Counted from the stretch's first letter, positions 19,260 through 31,402 are shown. The stretch is DNA of 47,580 bases from Myxococcales bacterium (GCA_007131285.1 SLQV01000194.1:1-47580); one strand, 5' to 3'. Notes: a model not told the origin generated them from the sequence alone. Made by a program: numbers and translations.

Positions 19260-19324
19260 TCCCGCTCCGCCACCTCGAGACCGAGCAGCCGCCGGTCGAT
19301 GCCGGTTGTCGCTAGCGCGTCAGC

Positions 19325-20491
19325 TCAGAGAAGGGTCAAAATCCAGGTCGCGCCCACCCAGGCGCCGACGCTCGACCCAACCCCCGCCGCCAGCGCGACA
19401 AGCATCACTCGCGTGACCTTGTTCGCGTAGACGCCCTTGAGCGAGAGCATGGCTTCGGGAATGCCCTCACAGTCAGCGACTTTGGGCTTCCGCTGCCAGG
19501 CCTCGATGAGGCCGGCGAAGATACCCACGCCAATGGTCGGGTTGAGCGAGGTTATCGGCGAGCCGACGAGCGACACGAAAACAGTGAGGGGTTTGGCGCC
19601 GGCAAGTGCGGTGAAAAGCGCCGCAAACACCGCGTTGGGCAACACCCACGCCAGCAGCATCTCCTGCAAGCCTTGGCCTTGATGCTTGTAGTAGCCCCAA
19701 CCGAACGCGGCGAGAATCGCCAAAGGCGCCACCCACTTGACGATGCGCCACAGCATGCCGGGCCCGGGTATCTCCTCCAGGGAGGCGTAGTCCGCCCGGA
19801 CGCCCTGATGGGTGAGCATGCCTTGCACGTGCGCCGCGCCGACGATGGCGACGATGCGTCGCCCCGGGGCCTCTTCGATCTTCGACATCAAGTAGCGGTC
19901 GCGTTCGTCGATGAGCGGCCCCTTGACCTCGGGCATTGCCTTGGCGAAGGCCTGCATCGCCTCGTTGATGTGGTCTCGCTCCTTCAGCTTCTCGATGTCT
20001 TCGGCGGAGATGGATTCCCGAACAAAAAGCCCGCCGAGCAGGGCAGAGAGCGTCTTGGCCTTGCCAAAAAAGCCTAAGTTGGCCCAGGTGCGCTTCAGGG
20101 TCGCCTGCACCGGCCGGTCCGCAAGGACAAGGTTTCGGTCCCCTTCCCGCGCCAGCTTCACCCCTTCGCGCATCTCAGCACCGGGCTCAATGCCCAGTTC
20201 GTTGGCGATGCGCCGCTGAAAGGTCGAGAGCGCAAGACTGGAAAAAAGGTAGAGCACCTTTTGCTCGCGGATGACCTGGAAGATGTCGAGATTGCGCCAG
20301 TGCGTCGGGTCTTCAAGGGCGGTCAGGCGCATCTGGTCGAGTTCGACGCAGATGGTGTCGGGCTGAACTGCCGCCACCAGCGCCTGCACGTCTTCCACGC
20401 TGCGTTGGCTGACATGCGCGGTCCCTAGCAGGTAGATCTCTCGCCCATCTTCGAGCTCGAGCTTGGTTGTCGCTGACGGCAAAGCTTCCAC
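19325..20491 (-). CDS. TraB/PrgY-family protein
   Basis: REIYLLGTAHVSQRSVEDVQALVAAVQPDTICVELD; IVAIVGAAHVQGMLTHQG; C-terminal hydrophobic region. Confidence 0.88.
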   Translation of the reverse strand: MEALPSATTKLELEDGREIYLLGTAHVSQRSVEDVQALVAAVQPDTICVELDQMRLTALEDPTHWRNLDIFQVIREQKVLYLFSSLALSTFQRRIANELGIEPGAEMREGVKLAREGDRNLVLADRPVQATLKRTWANLGFFGKAKTLSALLGGLFVRESISAEDIEKLKERDHINEAMQAFAKAMPEVKGPLIDERDRYLMSKIEEAPGRRIVAIVGAAHVQGMLTHQGVRADYASLEEIPGPGMLWRIVKWVAPLAILAAFGWGYYKHQGQGLQEMLLAWVLPNAVFAALFTALAGAKPLTVFVSLVGSPITSLNPTIGVGIFAGLIEAWQRKPKVADCEGIPEAMLSLKGVYANKVTRVMLVALAAGVGSSVGAWVGATWILTLL

Positions 20492-20548
20492 AGGGCACGC
20501 AGGCTAACCCACTTGCACGACGAGTGGTAGCTCGGCGCGTGGCATGTC

Positions 20549-22024
20549 TCAGTAGCGCAGCTCAAGGCGCGTCGTCGTCACAAACTCCGCGGAACGCCTC
20601 GCCCCCGCTGCTGCGCCGCCATTCGGGAAAATCCATTCGACATCCGTCTGCAACTCAAGATGGCGGTTGAGGTGCCACTGAAAACTGGATGCAAACCCGC
20701 GTGCCCGCGTTACCGAACGTTCCGGGTCGGCGAGCAAGGGAAAAGCATTCGAACCGATGTGCAGCTCCTGGTACCGCAGCGAGATCGTGGCGCCACCCCA
20801 GTCGCCTTTCGCGGGCGCGAAGGGCCGGGTTGGTGTCACACCAAAGAAGGTGTTCTCGTCGTCGGGATTAAGGCTCATGCTGGCGAAGATCTGCCAGGCC
20901 TGATTGGCGATGGTGCCGCTAGCCCGCGTTCCGTCGTCACTCGTCTTCGACACGCGCTGCGCTGACCGCATCCATTCGAAGAACGCCCGAAACTGCCGAT
21001 GTTGCCAGTGGGCCTGCACCGACTGTCGGTCGCGCTGGCCTGCGGCTACGACGCTGCCGTCATCATCGTCAAGCAAGGCAAAAAGCCGTGGGCCTGCCAG
21101 GCGACCGCCCCGGGTTTGGCTGCGAATCGCACTCACCCTGGGGTCGTTTTCATCCCCGGACTCTCTGCCGATGGTCCAAGAGAAACCTACGCCGAAATGC
21201 TTCAGCGCGGTCAAGTCGGGCATCAGACGAAAGGGCTGCACGTAGACCCGGCCCGCAAAGTCCGGCGACGCGCTTAAGCTGAAGTCGACGCTCATGTCAG
21301 GCGCGCCGCTGACCGCAGCGACCTCATAAGAGAAGAGCCCGTCTTGCGTTTGACCCTAGACGAAGATGCCTAAGTCTCGGTTCGGTGCGAGCGCCGTGGG
21401 CCAGCCGCGTTCGACAAAGGGCAGCGCATACGCGCGAGATCGACGTTCGAGGCCGAAGGGCGACTTGAATCCGCCGATACGCAAGTTGAACTCATGAATC
21501 GGCCGCCAATCCAGGTGGAAGTCGTAGGGCTGAAGCGGGTCGATAAGCGTGTCGAACATCACGCGATATTCGAATTTGCCAAAGAAGCGTCCGTCGATCG
21601 TGACCCGCGTGCGGCGCAAAAACATGCCGTACTCGCTGCCCCCATCCGGGTTCGCGCTTGTGTAGCGCGAATCGATGTGTGTGAAGCCGGCAAGGCGCAG
21701 AACAAAAGCGCGGTCGGCTGTGCCCGCCCAAAAACCGAGACCGTCGAAAATACCCAGGTTCTCCGGATACATGCCGGGCAACGTCTCCCGCGCCGACGGT
21801 CCGACGCGCGGGCGCAGCAAGGGTGCGACGTTAACCTCTTGCTCACCGTCCGCGTCCTCGTCCCCCACATCAGCGGAGCCGCCCAGCCAAGCGGGACGCT
21901 GAAGAATCAAGCGTTCCGGAGGCGCCGGCAGCTCCTCTGGGGTGTCGGCGCTAGCGCTGCTAGCCAACGTCCAAAGGCCACCGAGTACAAGTGCGGACCA
22001 AGATCTGAACCAACTCCGACTCAA
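20549..22024 (-). pseudogene. OprO/OprP-type porin copy interrupted by in-frame TAG (21356-21358)
   Basis: ORFs 21356-22024 and 20549-21295 lie in the same frame; together 1476 nt, equal to the intact paralog 22210-23685. The paralog has TAC (Tyr) where this copy has TAG. TTG start. Confidence 0.85.
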
Positions 22025-22209
22025 GCTCCGCTCCGTAGCGCCGCAGTCTCGCGCATGTTCCTAGATCTGGAACCAACGCGCTGAGACTCGCCCCGTTCAC
22101 TTGCTGCGCGCACTACGGCTAGCTGAATGACCTGCGCCTTGGGATGGTTGCCATGATGTGGCTCTATGATGTGACGGGTCATTCGAGGGCACTTCCTGCG
22201 TGCTGCGCC

Positions 22210-23685
22210 TCAGTAGCGCAGCTCGATACGCGTCATCGCCGAAAACTCCGTTGCCTTGTTCGCGCCGCCAGCGGCCCCGCCGCGGGGAAAGATCCACTCG
22301 AAGTCTGTCTGGAGCTCAAGGTGCCGGTTGATGTGCCACTGGAAGCTTGAAGCCACAGCGCGCGCGAGGGTGACCGAGTTTGCGGGGTCAGCGAATATGG
22401 GAAACGCGTTTGAGTCGATATGCAGCTCTTGGTAGCGCAGGGATACGGTCCCGCCGCCCCAGTCGCCTTTCGCTGGCGCGAAGGGCCGCGTCGGTGTGAC
22501 ACCGAAGAAGGTGTTCTCGTCGTCGGGATTGAGACTCACGCTGCCCACAATCTGCCATGCCTGGTTGGCGATAGTGCCGCTCGCCAGCGTTCCGCTTTCA
22601 TCGATTTTTGCCACGCGCTGCGCTGACCGCACCCACTCGAAAAAGGCATTAAATTGACGATGGTGCCAGTGCGCTTGCACGGACTGTCGGTCGCGTTGTC
22701 CCGCGGCGACTACGCTCGCCTCGTCGTCGTTGATGAGCTGAAAGAGACGTTGACCCGCAAAGCGCGAGCGCCTTGCTTGGGATCGTGTGGCCGTCATGCG
22801 GGGGTCGTTCGCGTCACCAAACTCTTTGCCGAGTGTCCATGAGAAACCCACGCCGAAGTACTTGAGTGCCGTCAGCTCCGGCAACAATCGAAAAGGCTGC
22901 ACGTAGATGCGGCCTGCAAAATCGGGTGTTTGGCTAAGGCTGAAGTCGACTTCAATGTCCGGTGCACCGCTAACGGCCGCCAATTCGTAAGAGAAGAACC
23001 CGTTTTGGGTCTGACCGTAGGTGAAAATGCCAAGCTCTCGGTTCGGCGCGAGGGACGTCGGGAATCCGCGTTCAATGAAGAGCAGTGCGTAGGAACGTGC
23101 GCGGCGCTCAAGGCCGAAAGGTGATTTGAATCCACCGATACGCACGTTGAACTCGTGGATCGGTCGCCAGTCTAAGTGAAAATCGTAGGGTTGGAGCGGG
23201 TCGATAAGGTTGTCGAACATCACGCGATATTCGAAGTTGCCAAGGAAGCGTCCATCAATCGTAATGCGTGCGCGCCGCCAAAACATGGCGTACTCGCTGC
23301 CGCCATCTGCGCTTTCGCTGGTGTAGCGAGAATCCAGGTGACCGAAGCCGCTTATGCGAAGTACGTAGGCCCTGTCTGCCGTGCCAGCCCAAAAGCCGAG
23401 CCCGTCGTAGATGCCGAGATTCTCGGGATACATGCCCGGCAGCGTCTCGCGTTTGGTCGCTTTAGAGCCCGGGCGCAAGACGGGAACGCCATCCTTGTTG
23501 GGCGTGCGCGCGGCGTCCTCATCGCCATCATCCGCCGAGCCACCCAGCCAAGCGGGGCGCTGCAGGATTAGGCGCTCCGGAGGCATGGGGAGTTCCGCAG
23601 GCTCCTCGGCGCGGCCGCGACTCTCCCACAGCGCTACAACGCTGAGCATGAGCACCGCGGCCGACTTCGGCACAACCCCGTTCAA
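22210..23685 (-). CDS. OprO/OprP-type (phosphate-selective porin O/P family) outer-membrane porin
   Basis: RRARITIDGRFLGNFEYRVMFD...DFHLDWRPIHEFNVRIGGFKSPFGLER motifs typical of porin O/P family; TTG start with GGAG upstream. Confidence 0.85.
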   Translation of the reverse strand: MNGVVPKSAAVLMLSVVALWESRGRAEEPAELPMPPERLILQRPAWLGGSADDGDEDAARTPNKDGVPVLRPGSKATKRETLPGMYPENLGIYDGLGFWAGTADRAYVLRISGFGHLDSRYTSESADGGSEYAMFWRRARITIDGRFLGNFEYRVMFDNLIDPLQPYDFHLDWRPIHEFNVRIGGFKSPFGLERRARSYALLFIERGFPTSLAPNRELGIFTYGQTQNGFFSYELAAVSGAPDIEVDFSLSQTPDFAGRIYVQPFRLLPELTALKYFGVGFSWTLGKEFGDANDPRMTATRSQARRSRFAGQRLFQLINDDEASVVAAGQRDRQSVQAHWHHRQFNAFFEWVRSAQRVAKIDESGTLASGTIANQAWQIVGSVSLNPDDENTFFGVTPTRPFAPAKGDWGGGTVSLRYQELHIDSNAFPIFADPANSVTLARAVASSFQWHINRHLELQTDFEWIFPRGGAAGGANKATEFSAMTRIELRY

Positions 23686-24174
23686 GCCGCGCTCCGTGAA
23701 GGCGCCGTCTGCCTCAGCTTTCCGTCAATGGCGGTCAATAGCCTGGCGTTGATAGCTGGGCCTTGGGCCCGCCCTCCTCCTGCTAACTGAGCAAGCCGCC
23801 CAGGCGCGCACGACTTGCAGGGGAGTAGTGCATGCGTCGCGGATGGGAAGGTGCGATGCGGCTCTGTAAGGTGACAGATCATGCGAGGGCACTTGGTCCG
23901 AGCGCTTGGTACGCCCGGTGCGCGAGGCAAGGGTTGCTCGAGAGGTGCGAAACCGGCCTGGGTGGCGTAAAGTCAGCCAAAAATGCGTTAATGCGCCTCC
24001 AGCATGCAGAAAGACACAGGCAACCGCAAGGTTTTCTTGCGCGGCACCCACTTGCTACCCCGTGGGTGCATGGGCTGTCCGGAAGGACGGTTTATCTTGG
24101 CCTCAAGCGCATATCGTGGGAATAGGGTGGACGTTGTGTTCGCATTTCGCCCCCTGACCGCACCTCGATGCTCC

Positions 24175-25404
24175 ATGAGTTTGTCCTCCTTCGCGCCACC
24201 CTGGTTCGCGGAGCGCGCGCTTCAGTCTGTCACCGGGGCCGCCGCCGTTGCGCTGGCGTTTTTGGCTCTTTCCTTGGTCGTGTCCCAAGCGGTCGCCGAC
24301 GAAGAGATGCCAGCCGGCGCGATCACGATGCCGGAGGCAAAGAGTGAGTTCGCTTCTAAGCCTGCCGAGCGCACGCTCCACGCCCGGCGCAAGCTTCTCC
24401 ACAATACCTGGGAGGGGCCAAGCGGTGGCTTGCGTATCGTCGACGCGAGCGGCGGCGCAACCGGCACATACCGCGTCATGCTCGGCGTTAAGCTCTTTGG
24501 CGTCAACGACTGGCTTGAACCTGAAGCGCACCATTTTCACGCGGGCACCGTCCTCGCGCTGGCGTGGACGCCGTTGGATTTTCTCGAGGTTTTTTCAACC
24601 ACGACGACGTGGCGCGACTCCATCTATGCTGTCGACCGTTCCTTTTTTCAGGTTCTCGGCGACACGCGCCTCGGCGCCAAGGGATATGTGCGTCCCCTGC
24701 CGTGGCTCACCGCTGGAGGCGACGTTACCCTCAAGGTGCCGTTTAATACGCTTGTCGATCTGAAGCAGACGGGCCGGAGCATGAGCTACAACCTTCGCGG
24801 CAACGTCAGCGTCGACTTGCGCGAGCTAGACCACCGCGCCTCCGTACCCTTCATCGGGCGCCTGAACGTGGGCTATTGGTTCGACAACTCGGCTAACCTG
24901 GTCTCGCGTCTGGAACGCGCCCGCTACGCGGAACTGGGTGCAGATGCGGACCCGGCCGTGCTGCCACCAGGCGAGGAAGACCGACACTTGCTCTCGCCCG
25001 GCGAGCGCTATGCGTTGCAAGTGAACCGCACCGATCGCGTTGTCATCGGTCTGGGTACAGAAATCCCAATGGATGTGCAGGAGATCGCCACGACCTTCAG
25101 CCTGATCACCGAGTGGACCCTCGAACTCCCGGTCAATCGCCAGGGTTTCTCCTGCCCTGAAGGGCCAGGTGGCAACAGCCCAAGCTGCAACGCCGGCGGC
25201 ATGGTTCAGCGCCAGGCACTCACCGTTGGCCTGCGCGTCCTACCGCCTCTGCCAGGCCTGAGCTTATCGCTAGCGACCGATATCGGCCTCGCCGGCACGG
25301 GTCCGGGCGTGCACGCATTCCACGCCCAGGCGCCCTATGCCGTTCTCCTGGGCATCGGCTACAGCTTCGACCCCCGCACCCAACGGCCCAAAGCCTCCAA
25401 ATAA
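24175..25404 (+). CDS. Outer-membrane beta-barrel hypothetical protein
   Basis: Signal-like hydrophobic N-terminus (AAAVALAFLALSLVVSQAVA), beta-strand periodicity, terminal YAVLLGIGYSFDPR. Confidence 0.7.
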   Translation: MSLSSFAPPWFAERALQSVTGAAAVALAFLALSLVVSQAVADEEMPAGAITMPEAKSEFASKPAERTLHARRKLLHNTWEGPSGGLRIVDASGGATGTYRVMLGVKLFGVNDWLEPEAHHFHAGTVLALAWTPLDFLEVFSTTTTWRDSIYAVDRSFFQVLGDTRLGAKGYVRPLPWLTAGGDVTLKVPFNTLVDLKQTGRSMSYNLRGNVSVDLRELDHRASVPFIGRLNVGYWFDNSANLVSRLERARYAELGADADPAVLPPGEEDRHLLSPGERYALQVNRTDRVVIGLGTEIPMDVQEIATTFSLITEWTLELPVNRQGFSCPEGPGGNSPSCNAGGMVQRQALTVGLRVLPPLPGLSLSLATDIGLAGTGPGVHAFHAQAPYAVLLGIGYSFDPRTQRPKASK

Positions 25405-25628
25405 CGCCTGCCGTGTCCACCGCTCAGTGCGCGTCGATTAAGCCTCGGCTTTGGCGCAATCTGCGCTCGCCCCTCAGCAACAATCCCTGCATTCATCAAC
25501 GCGATGTCCCAACGGGTGTCCTTGCATGGTCGCGCCCGTTGCCCGCCAGGCTCAACCCAGTACGAAGTGGGCGAAGCGCGCCACCCCGCGCCGCCGATCC
25601 GGTCCAAGTGGACCTGAGATCACCCGGC

Positions 25629-26705
25629 TCAGTGGGGGCTGTTGGTGCCACCGTGTGCGGGTGGCGTGCCGGGTGCAAGTTCTAGCTGAATCGGCACCAG
25701 GTTGTCTGCGTAAAGCGTAACCTCGTAGCGCTCCCGCAGGTCATCCATGATTTCCTGAACCTTCTCCTCCCGTGTTTGTCGCACCAGAATTTCACGGATT
25801 GAGGCCTCGACGTCCTCCAACGACTCGTCTTTTTCGGGGTAGAGCCGCACAAGCTTCACGATGCTCCAAGCATCGTTGACCGGAACTGGCTGGCTTGCCA
25901 CCTGGCCCGGCGCCAGTTTGAACGCTGCTTCGGCAATAGCCTTTTCTACGCTCGCATCGGTGCGGTTGCGGTAGCGGCCCTGCTGGTCGAATTCGCCGAG
26001 GTCGCCGCTGGAGAGCTTGGTCTCTTCGTCAATGGTATGCTTAAGCACCAGTTCACGGAAGGCGGTAGGACCAGCGGCTTTCGCCTTGGGTAACAGCTCC
26101 ATGGCCTCTTCGCGTGTTTTGACCTGAAGATGCAGCGCGCGAGCGAGGGCGGGGCGTTTGTAGGCCTCAGGGTGCTCCTCATAATAGGACTTCACTGCCG
26201 AGGCCGGTATCTTTGACGGGTCTAAATGCTCAGGATCGAGCTTTTTCAGGAGCACCCGCTGGATCGCCACTTGATACACCTTGCGGCGCACCGTGGGGTG
26301 GTTGCGAATCTCCGGCGAGTTTTCCGCGCCCCAAATCAATAGCTCTCGTTCGCGCAAGTTCTTGAGCTGCTGATTGAGTGCCTTAGGCTGATCGATGAGT
26401 TGAGCTATGCGCGCCGGTTCGGCGGATCCCAGTTCATTTACAATGTCTTCAACCGTCAATCGACGGTTGCCCACACGGAAATAGGTTGTGCCCTGTTCGG
26501 CGTCAGTCGGTGCATCCGCTGCAGGGCTGTCTGCCTGCTCGGGCTGGGCAAGTGTGACGTTCCACGCTCCCCCCAGGGAGATCGCCGTCAGGCTGCACAG
26601 CACCGCGAGTGGGCGACGTAGTGAGGGTCCAACGGGTGACCCATCTAGTCGCTGGTCGTGCGAACTTGGAAATTCTGTCTTCACAAGTCTTAGCCTTTCA
26701 TACAC
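25629..26705 (-). CDS. PpiC/parvulin-type peptidyl-prolyl isomerase (SurA-like, exported)
   Basis: Helical N-terminal chaperone-like region; ARALHLQVKTREEAMELLPKAKA...SGDLGEFDQQGRY...APGQVASQPVPVNDAWSIVKLV parvulin pattern. Confidence 0.85.
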   Translation of the reverse strand: MYERLRLVKTEFPSSHDQRLDGSPVGPSLRRPLAVLCSLTAISLGGAWNVTLAQPEQADSPAADAPTDAEQGTTYFRVGNRRLTVEDIVNELGSAEPARIAQLIDQPKALNQQLKNLRERELLIWGAENSPEIRNHPTVRRKVYQVAIQRVLLKKLDPEHLDPSKIPASAVKSYYEEHPEAYKRPALARALHLQVKTREEAMELLPKAKAAGPTAFRELVLKHTIDEETKLSSGDLGEFDQQGRYRNRTDASVEKAIAEAAFKLAPGQVASQPVPVNDAWSIVKLVRLYPEKDESLEDVEASIREILVRQTREEKVQEIMDDLRERYEVTLYADNLVPIQLELAPGTPPAHGGTNSPH

Positions 26706-26827
26706 GAGTCGCTCGCGTCAACGAGCGTCAAACAGCGGCCGCATGTGGAGCGGCGGCATGCGTTGCCCTGCCACCACCAGGCGTGCGGCTCATGTGAAGA
26801 TCGCGCGTGCGTAAAAACGCTCCGTGC

Positions 26828-27874
26828 TCATGTGCCCGCGACATCCCTCACCGTGACGTACACGATCAGCGCGAGAAGTAGCATGAGGCCCACCGCGTGA
26901 ATGAGCGCCTCGACCTTTTCATTGGGGCGCTGGCGGGTTACCGCTTCGAAGAGCAGAAACATGAAGCGTCCGCCGTCGAGCGCGGGCAACGGCAGCAGAT
27001 TGAAAAGTCCCAAGGCCACAGAGAGCAGCATGAGCACCGATAGGTACTCCACCCAGCCTGCATGGGCCTGCTCCGCAACGATTTTGCCCATGCCCACCGG
27101 ACCTGTCAGGCCTTCCGTTGTCCGGTCGCGGACGAGTTTTTGAATGCCTTCGAGCTGCATCATGGTCAGCTCCATCGGGAATACGATCGCTTTCGTTGCG
27201 GCTTCACCCGCACCGAGGGGCGCAAAGGTGCGCTCAATCTTGGCGACCACCCCGATAAGGCCGCGCCCGTCGACCTCTCGCGGCACGATAACCAGCGGTT
27301 CTAGCGCTTGGCCGCCGCGCTCGACCAAGTAGGTGGTGGCCTGGCCGCCCCGAGGTTTCGTGATGCGGATAAGGTCGTCGACGGTGGCGATAGCCTCGCC
27401 TTGGGCTTCGGTAATGACGTCACCGGGTAGGAGGCCGGCTGTGTCCGCGGGACTACCAGGCTCGACCTCTGCAACTACCATTGGGGAGCTGGCATTGGAG
27501 GACGGCCAGCCGTGCAGTGCAAGGCCGAAAATCATCACGCTGGCCAGGAGATAGTTTGCAAACGGGCCCGCAAGCACGGTGACGATCCTCGCGGTCAGGC
27601 TTTGATTGACGAAGCTGCCTTTGTCTTGCGGGTCGATGTCCTCGTGGGGGTTCATGCCCGCGATCTGAACGTAAGCCATGAAGGGGATGGCACAGACCTG
27701 AAAGGTGGTTGGGCTACCTGCCGGCTGATAGCGGGCGATGACCGGTCCGATGCCGATGCTGTAGCGCAACACCCGCATGCCGAACCCACGGGCTGCTAAA
27801 AAATGCCCGGTTTCATGCACGATGACCAGCACGCTAATGCCTAAAATCGCGAGAAGTATGTCAAAGACAGCCAT
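26828..27874 (-). CDS. rseP: RIP (site-2) metalloprotease RseP
   Basis: VIVHETGHFLAARGFGMRV (HExxH), PDZ region, LNLLPLPALDGGRFMFLLFE motif. Confidence 0.95.
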   Translation of the reverse strand: MAVFDILLAILGISVLVIVHETGHFLAARGFGMRVLRYSIGIGPVIARYQPAGSPTTFQVCAIPFMAYVQIAGMNPHEDIDPQDKGSFVNQSLTARIVTVLAGPFANYLLASVMIFGLALHGWPSSNASSPMVVAEVEPGSPADTAGLLPGDVITEAQGEAIATVDDLIRITKPRGGQATTYLVERGGQALEPLVIVPREVDGRGLIGVVAKIERTFAPLGAGEAATKAIVFPMELTMMQLEGIQKLVRDRTTEGLTGPVGMGKIVAEQAHAGWVEYLSVLMLLSVALGLFNLLPLPALDGGRFMFLLFEAVTRQRPNEKVEALIHAVGLMLLLALIVYVTVRDVAGT

Positions 27875-27949
27875 GGCTAAACCATTCTAGATCGAGGGAC
27901 GACGTTCGCGTTTGCCAATCGCGGGCAAAGTTTGCACTCCACGAGTCGC

Positions 27950-28393
27950 CTATGCCTGCGGGAGTCCCGGGGCTTGCTCGGCACCTAGCGCGGAACGGAT
28001 ACTAGCAGCCAGGGACTCCCCGGTTTCTGTTGTGAGGACACCAGGCTGCCATTGCAGGCCCAGCCCGGCGCTGCCGTCAGGTTTTGGAATGATGTGAAAG
28101 TGGACGTGCATCACCGCTTGGTGCGCGCCTTGACCATTATTTTGCAGCACGTTGTAGGCCGTGGCGCCGGTGGCGGCACAGACGGCAGCACAAATTCTCG
28201 GCAAGGAGGCGCCCAGTGCGGCGGCGCTTGCCTCAGAAAGCTCGTGAAGAAAAGCGGCGGGCTCTTTTGGAATCACCAGGGTGTGTCCCGGTGCCAGCGG
28301 GGCGATGTCGAGAAACGCCAGAACGCGGTCGGTTTCGAGAATGCGGTGGCATGGGATGGTGCCCGCGAGAATTGCGTCAAAAACCGTAGTCAT
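27950..28393 (-). CDS. HIT-family hydrolase
   Basis: FDAILAGTIPCHRILETDRVLAFLDIAPLAPGHTLVIPKE...NNGQGAHQAVMHVHFHIIPK (HxHxH). Confidence 0.95.
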   Translation of the reverse strand: MTTVFDAILAGTIPCHRILETDRVLAFLDIAPLAPGHTLVIPKEPAAFLHELSEASAAALGASLPRICAAVCAATGATAYNVLQNNGQGAHQAVMHVHFHIIPKPDGSAGLGLQWQPGVLTTETGESLAASIRSALGAEQAPGLPQA

Positions 28394-28591
28394 GGGTGCC
28401 TGGTGCTCGGAGGTGGTACGCTCTTTAGCGTGGCGCTATCGCTGAACGCGTTCGTGGCTTGGGTCGAGACTCTCGTATGCGATCCCCATGCGGGTAATCA
28501 GGCGGACCGGTCTGAGGAACGTCCAACGCCCCCGCGAACTCCCCGGCCGACTGTCTCTCTCTCCGCTAGTTTCGACAGCCCCAGTAGGATA

Positions 28592-29245
28592 GTGCCGTTG
28601 GCTTCGCGGGGCTATGCTTGTTGGGGGCTGTTCTGCGTCTTTTGTGCGGGATGCTCCTTCGGGCAAGAGCTTTTCCCAGAGCGGGTTCGCGTTGAATGGA
28701 CATCCGATGCCGAGCCCGTGGCGGCTGCCTACTTTTCCGAGACCTCGGTAGTGGGCGGCCGTGGTGTTCAGTTGCGCTTCAACGTGATCACGGGCTGCGT
28801 CTCCCTCGTCTCACCGCAGACCGTGAGTTTAAGTCCTTACCAGCGCTTCGAGACCAGCACTAACGCAGTCAGTTTTACCGCACCGGAGGTCGAGAGAGGT
28901 CAGCTGCGCAACCGCAGTGACCGCATGGAGTTTGGTCGGGAGGCGCCGGGCTTGCTTTCGCCGGAGACGTTGCCATCGCGTCTCGTGTTGTTTCCGTTGC
29001 TCTGGCAGGACTTAAACGGCAATGGTCTTCTGGACTTTCAGCTTGACGGGCCAAGCGAGCGTGCGTGCGTGGCCGAGGGCCTGCTCGCGGACAGGGCCTT
29101 TTGGCTTTTCGAGGTGTTGATCAACACACGCAACGGGCAAGCGCAGATAGTAGCGCTTGGCAAACAGCCTGCACCGGACAGCAATCTCCCCGAGCGCGTG
29201 CCCCTCACCGACGAGACCGACGCGCGCTGGACCCGAAACCTCTAG
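28592..29245 (+). CDS. Hypothetical lipoprotein
   Basis: Likely GTG start at 28592; WGLFCVFCAGC lipobox-like; DLNGNGLLDFQLDG motif. Confidence 0.6.
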   Translation: MPLASRGYACWGLFCVFCAGCSFGQELFPERVRVEWTSDAEPVAAAYFSETSVVGGRGVQLRFNVITGCVSLVSPQTVSLSPYQRFETSTNAVSFTAPEVERGQLRNRSDRMEFGREAPGLLSPETLPSRLVLFPLLWQDLNGNGLLDFQLDGPSERACVAEGLLADRAFWLFEVLINTRNGQAQIVALGKQPAPDSNLPERVPLTDETDARWTRNL

Positions 29246-29284
29246 GCCTTAGGTAAGTGCGCTGGGTTCCGTGATTTTCTGCGG

Positions 29285-29716
29285 TCACTGGTCGGCGGCA
29301 GCAAGCAGCGTGCGAATGCGCGCGATCATGGCGCCAAGTCCGTTGCGGCGCGAAGCACTCAAGTGCGCTTGCAAGCCTATCTCCCCGAGGATCGCAGCGG
29401 GATCGAGCTTCAGTGCGGCTTCAAGGCTAAGCCCCTCGTAGGCGCTTTGCAGCACGGCAAGCAAGCCACGAACTAGGAAAGCATCGCTGTCTGCGCGAAC
29501 ACGAACCCCGGTCGTCGGCGCGTATTCGAGCACCAGCCAGACCTGGCTCATGCATCCATGGACGCGTGACGCGTCATTTTTTTCGACGTCGCGCAGGCCG
29601 CCTAAGTGCTTGCCGAGGTCGAGTAAGTACTCGTATCTGGCGGGCCAATCTTCGAGGAACGCGAAGTTCTCGACGAGCTCTTGAAGTGAGGGCGCTTGGG
29701 CTGGCGGTGCGGTCAT
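29285..29716 (-). CDS. sufE: SufE-family Fe-S cluster assembly protein
   Basis: LEDWPARYEYLLDLGKHL...VHGCMSQVWL conserved Cys motif; C-terminal NGLGAMIARI. Confidence 0.93.
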   Translation of the reverse strand: MTAPPAQAPSLQELVENFAFLEDWPARYEYLLDLGKHLGGLRDVEKNDASRVHGCMSQVWLVLEYAPTTGVRVRADSDAFLVRGLLAVLQSAYEGLSLEAALKLDPAAILGEIGLQAHLSASRRNGLGAMIARIRTLLAAADQ

Positions 29717-29770
29717 GGGATTCCAGTCGGATGGTTTGCGCGGCTAAGCTCGCAGCCTGGCTGTGCTTGA

Positions 29771-31306
<1,536 letters not shown>

Positions 31307-31402
31307 GCAGCATGGATTCTCCAACCGGGCTAAGGTGTCCGGAGGGTGGGATGCGAGAGCGCATCGCCTGGGGGAACGTCCGCACAAAAGCGAGGCAGAC
31401 CG

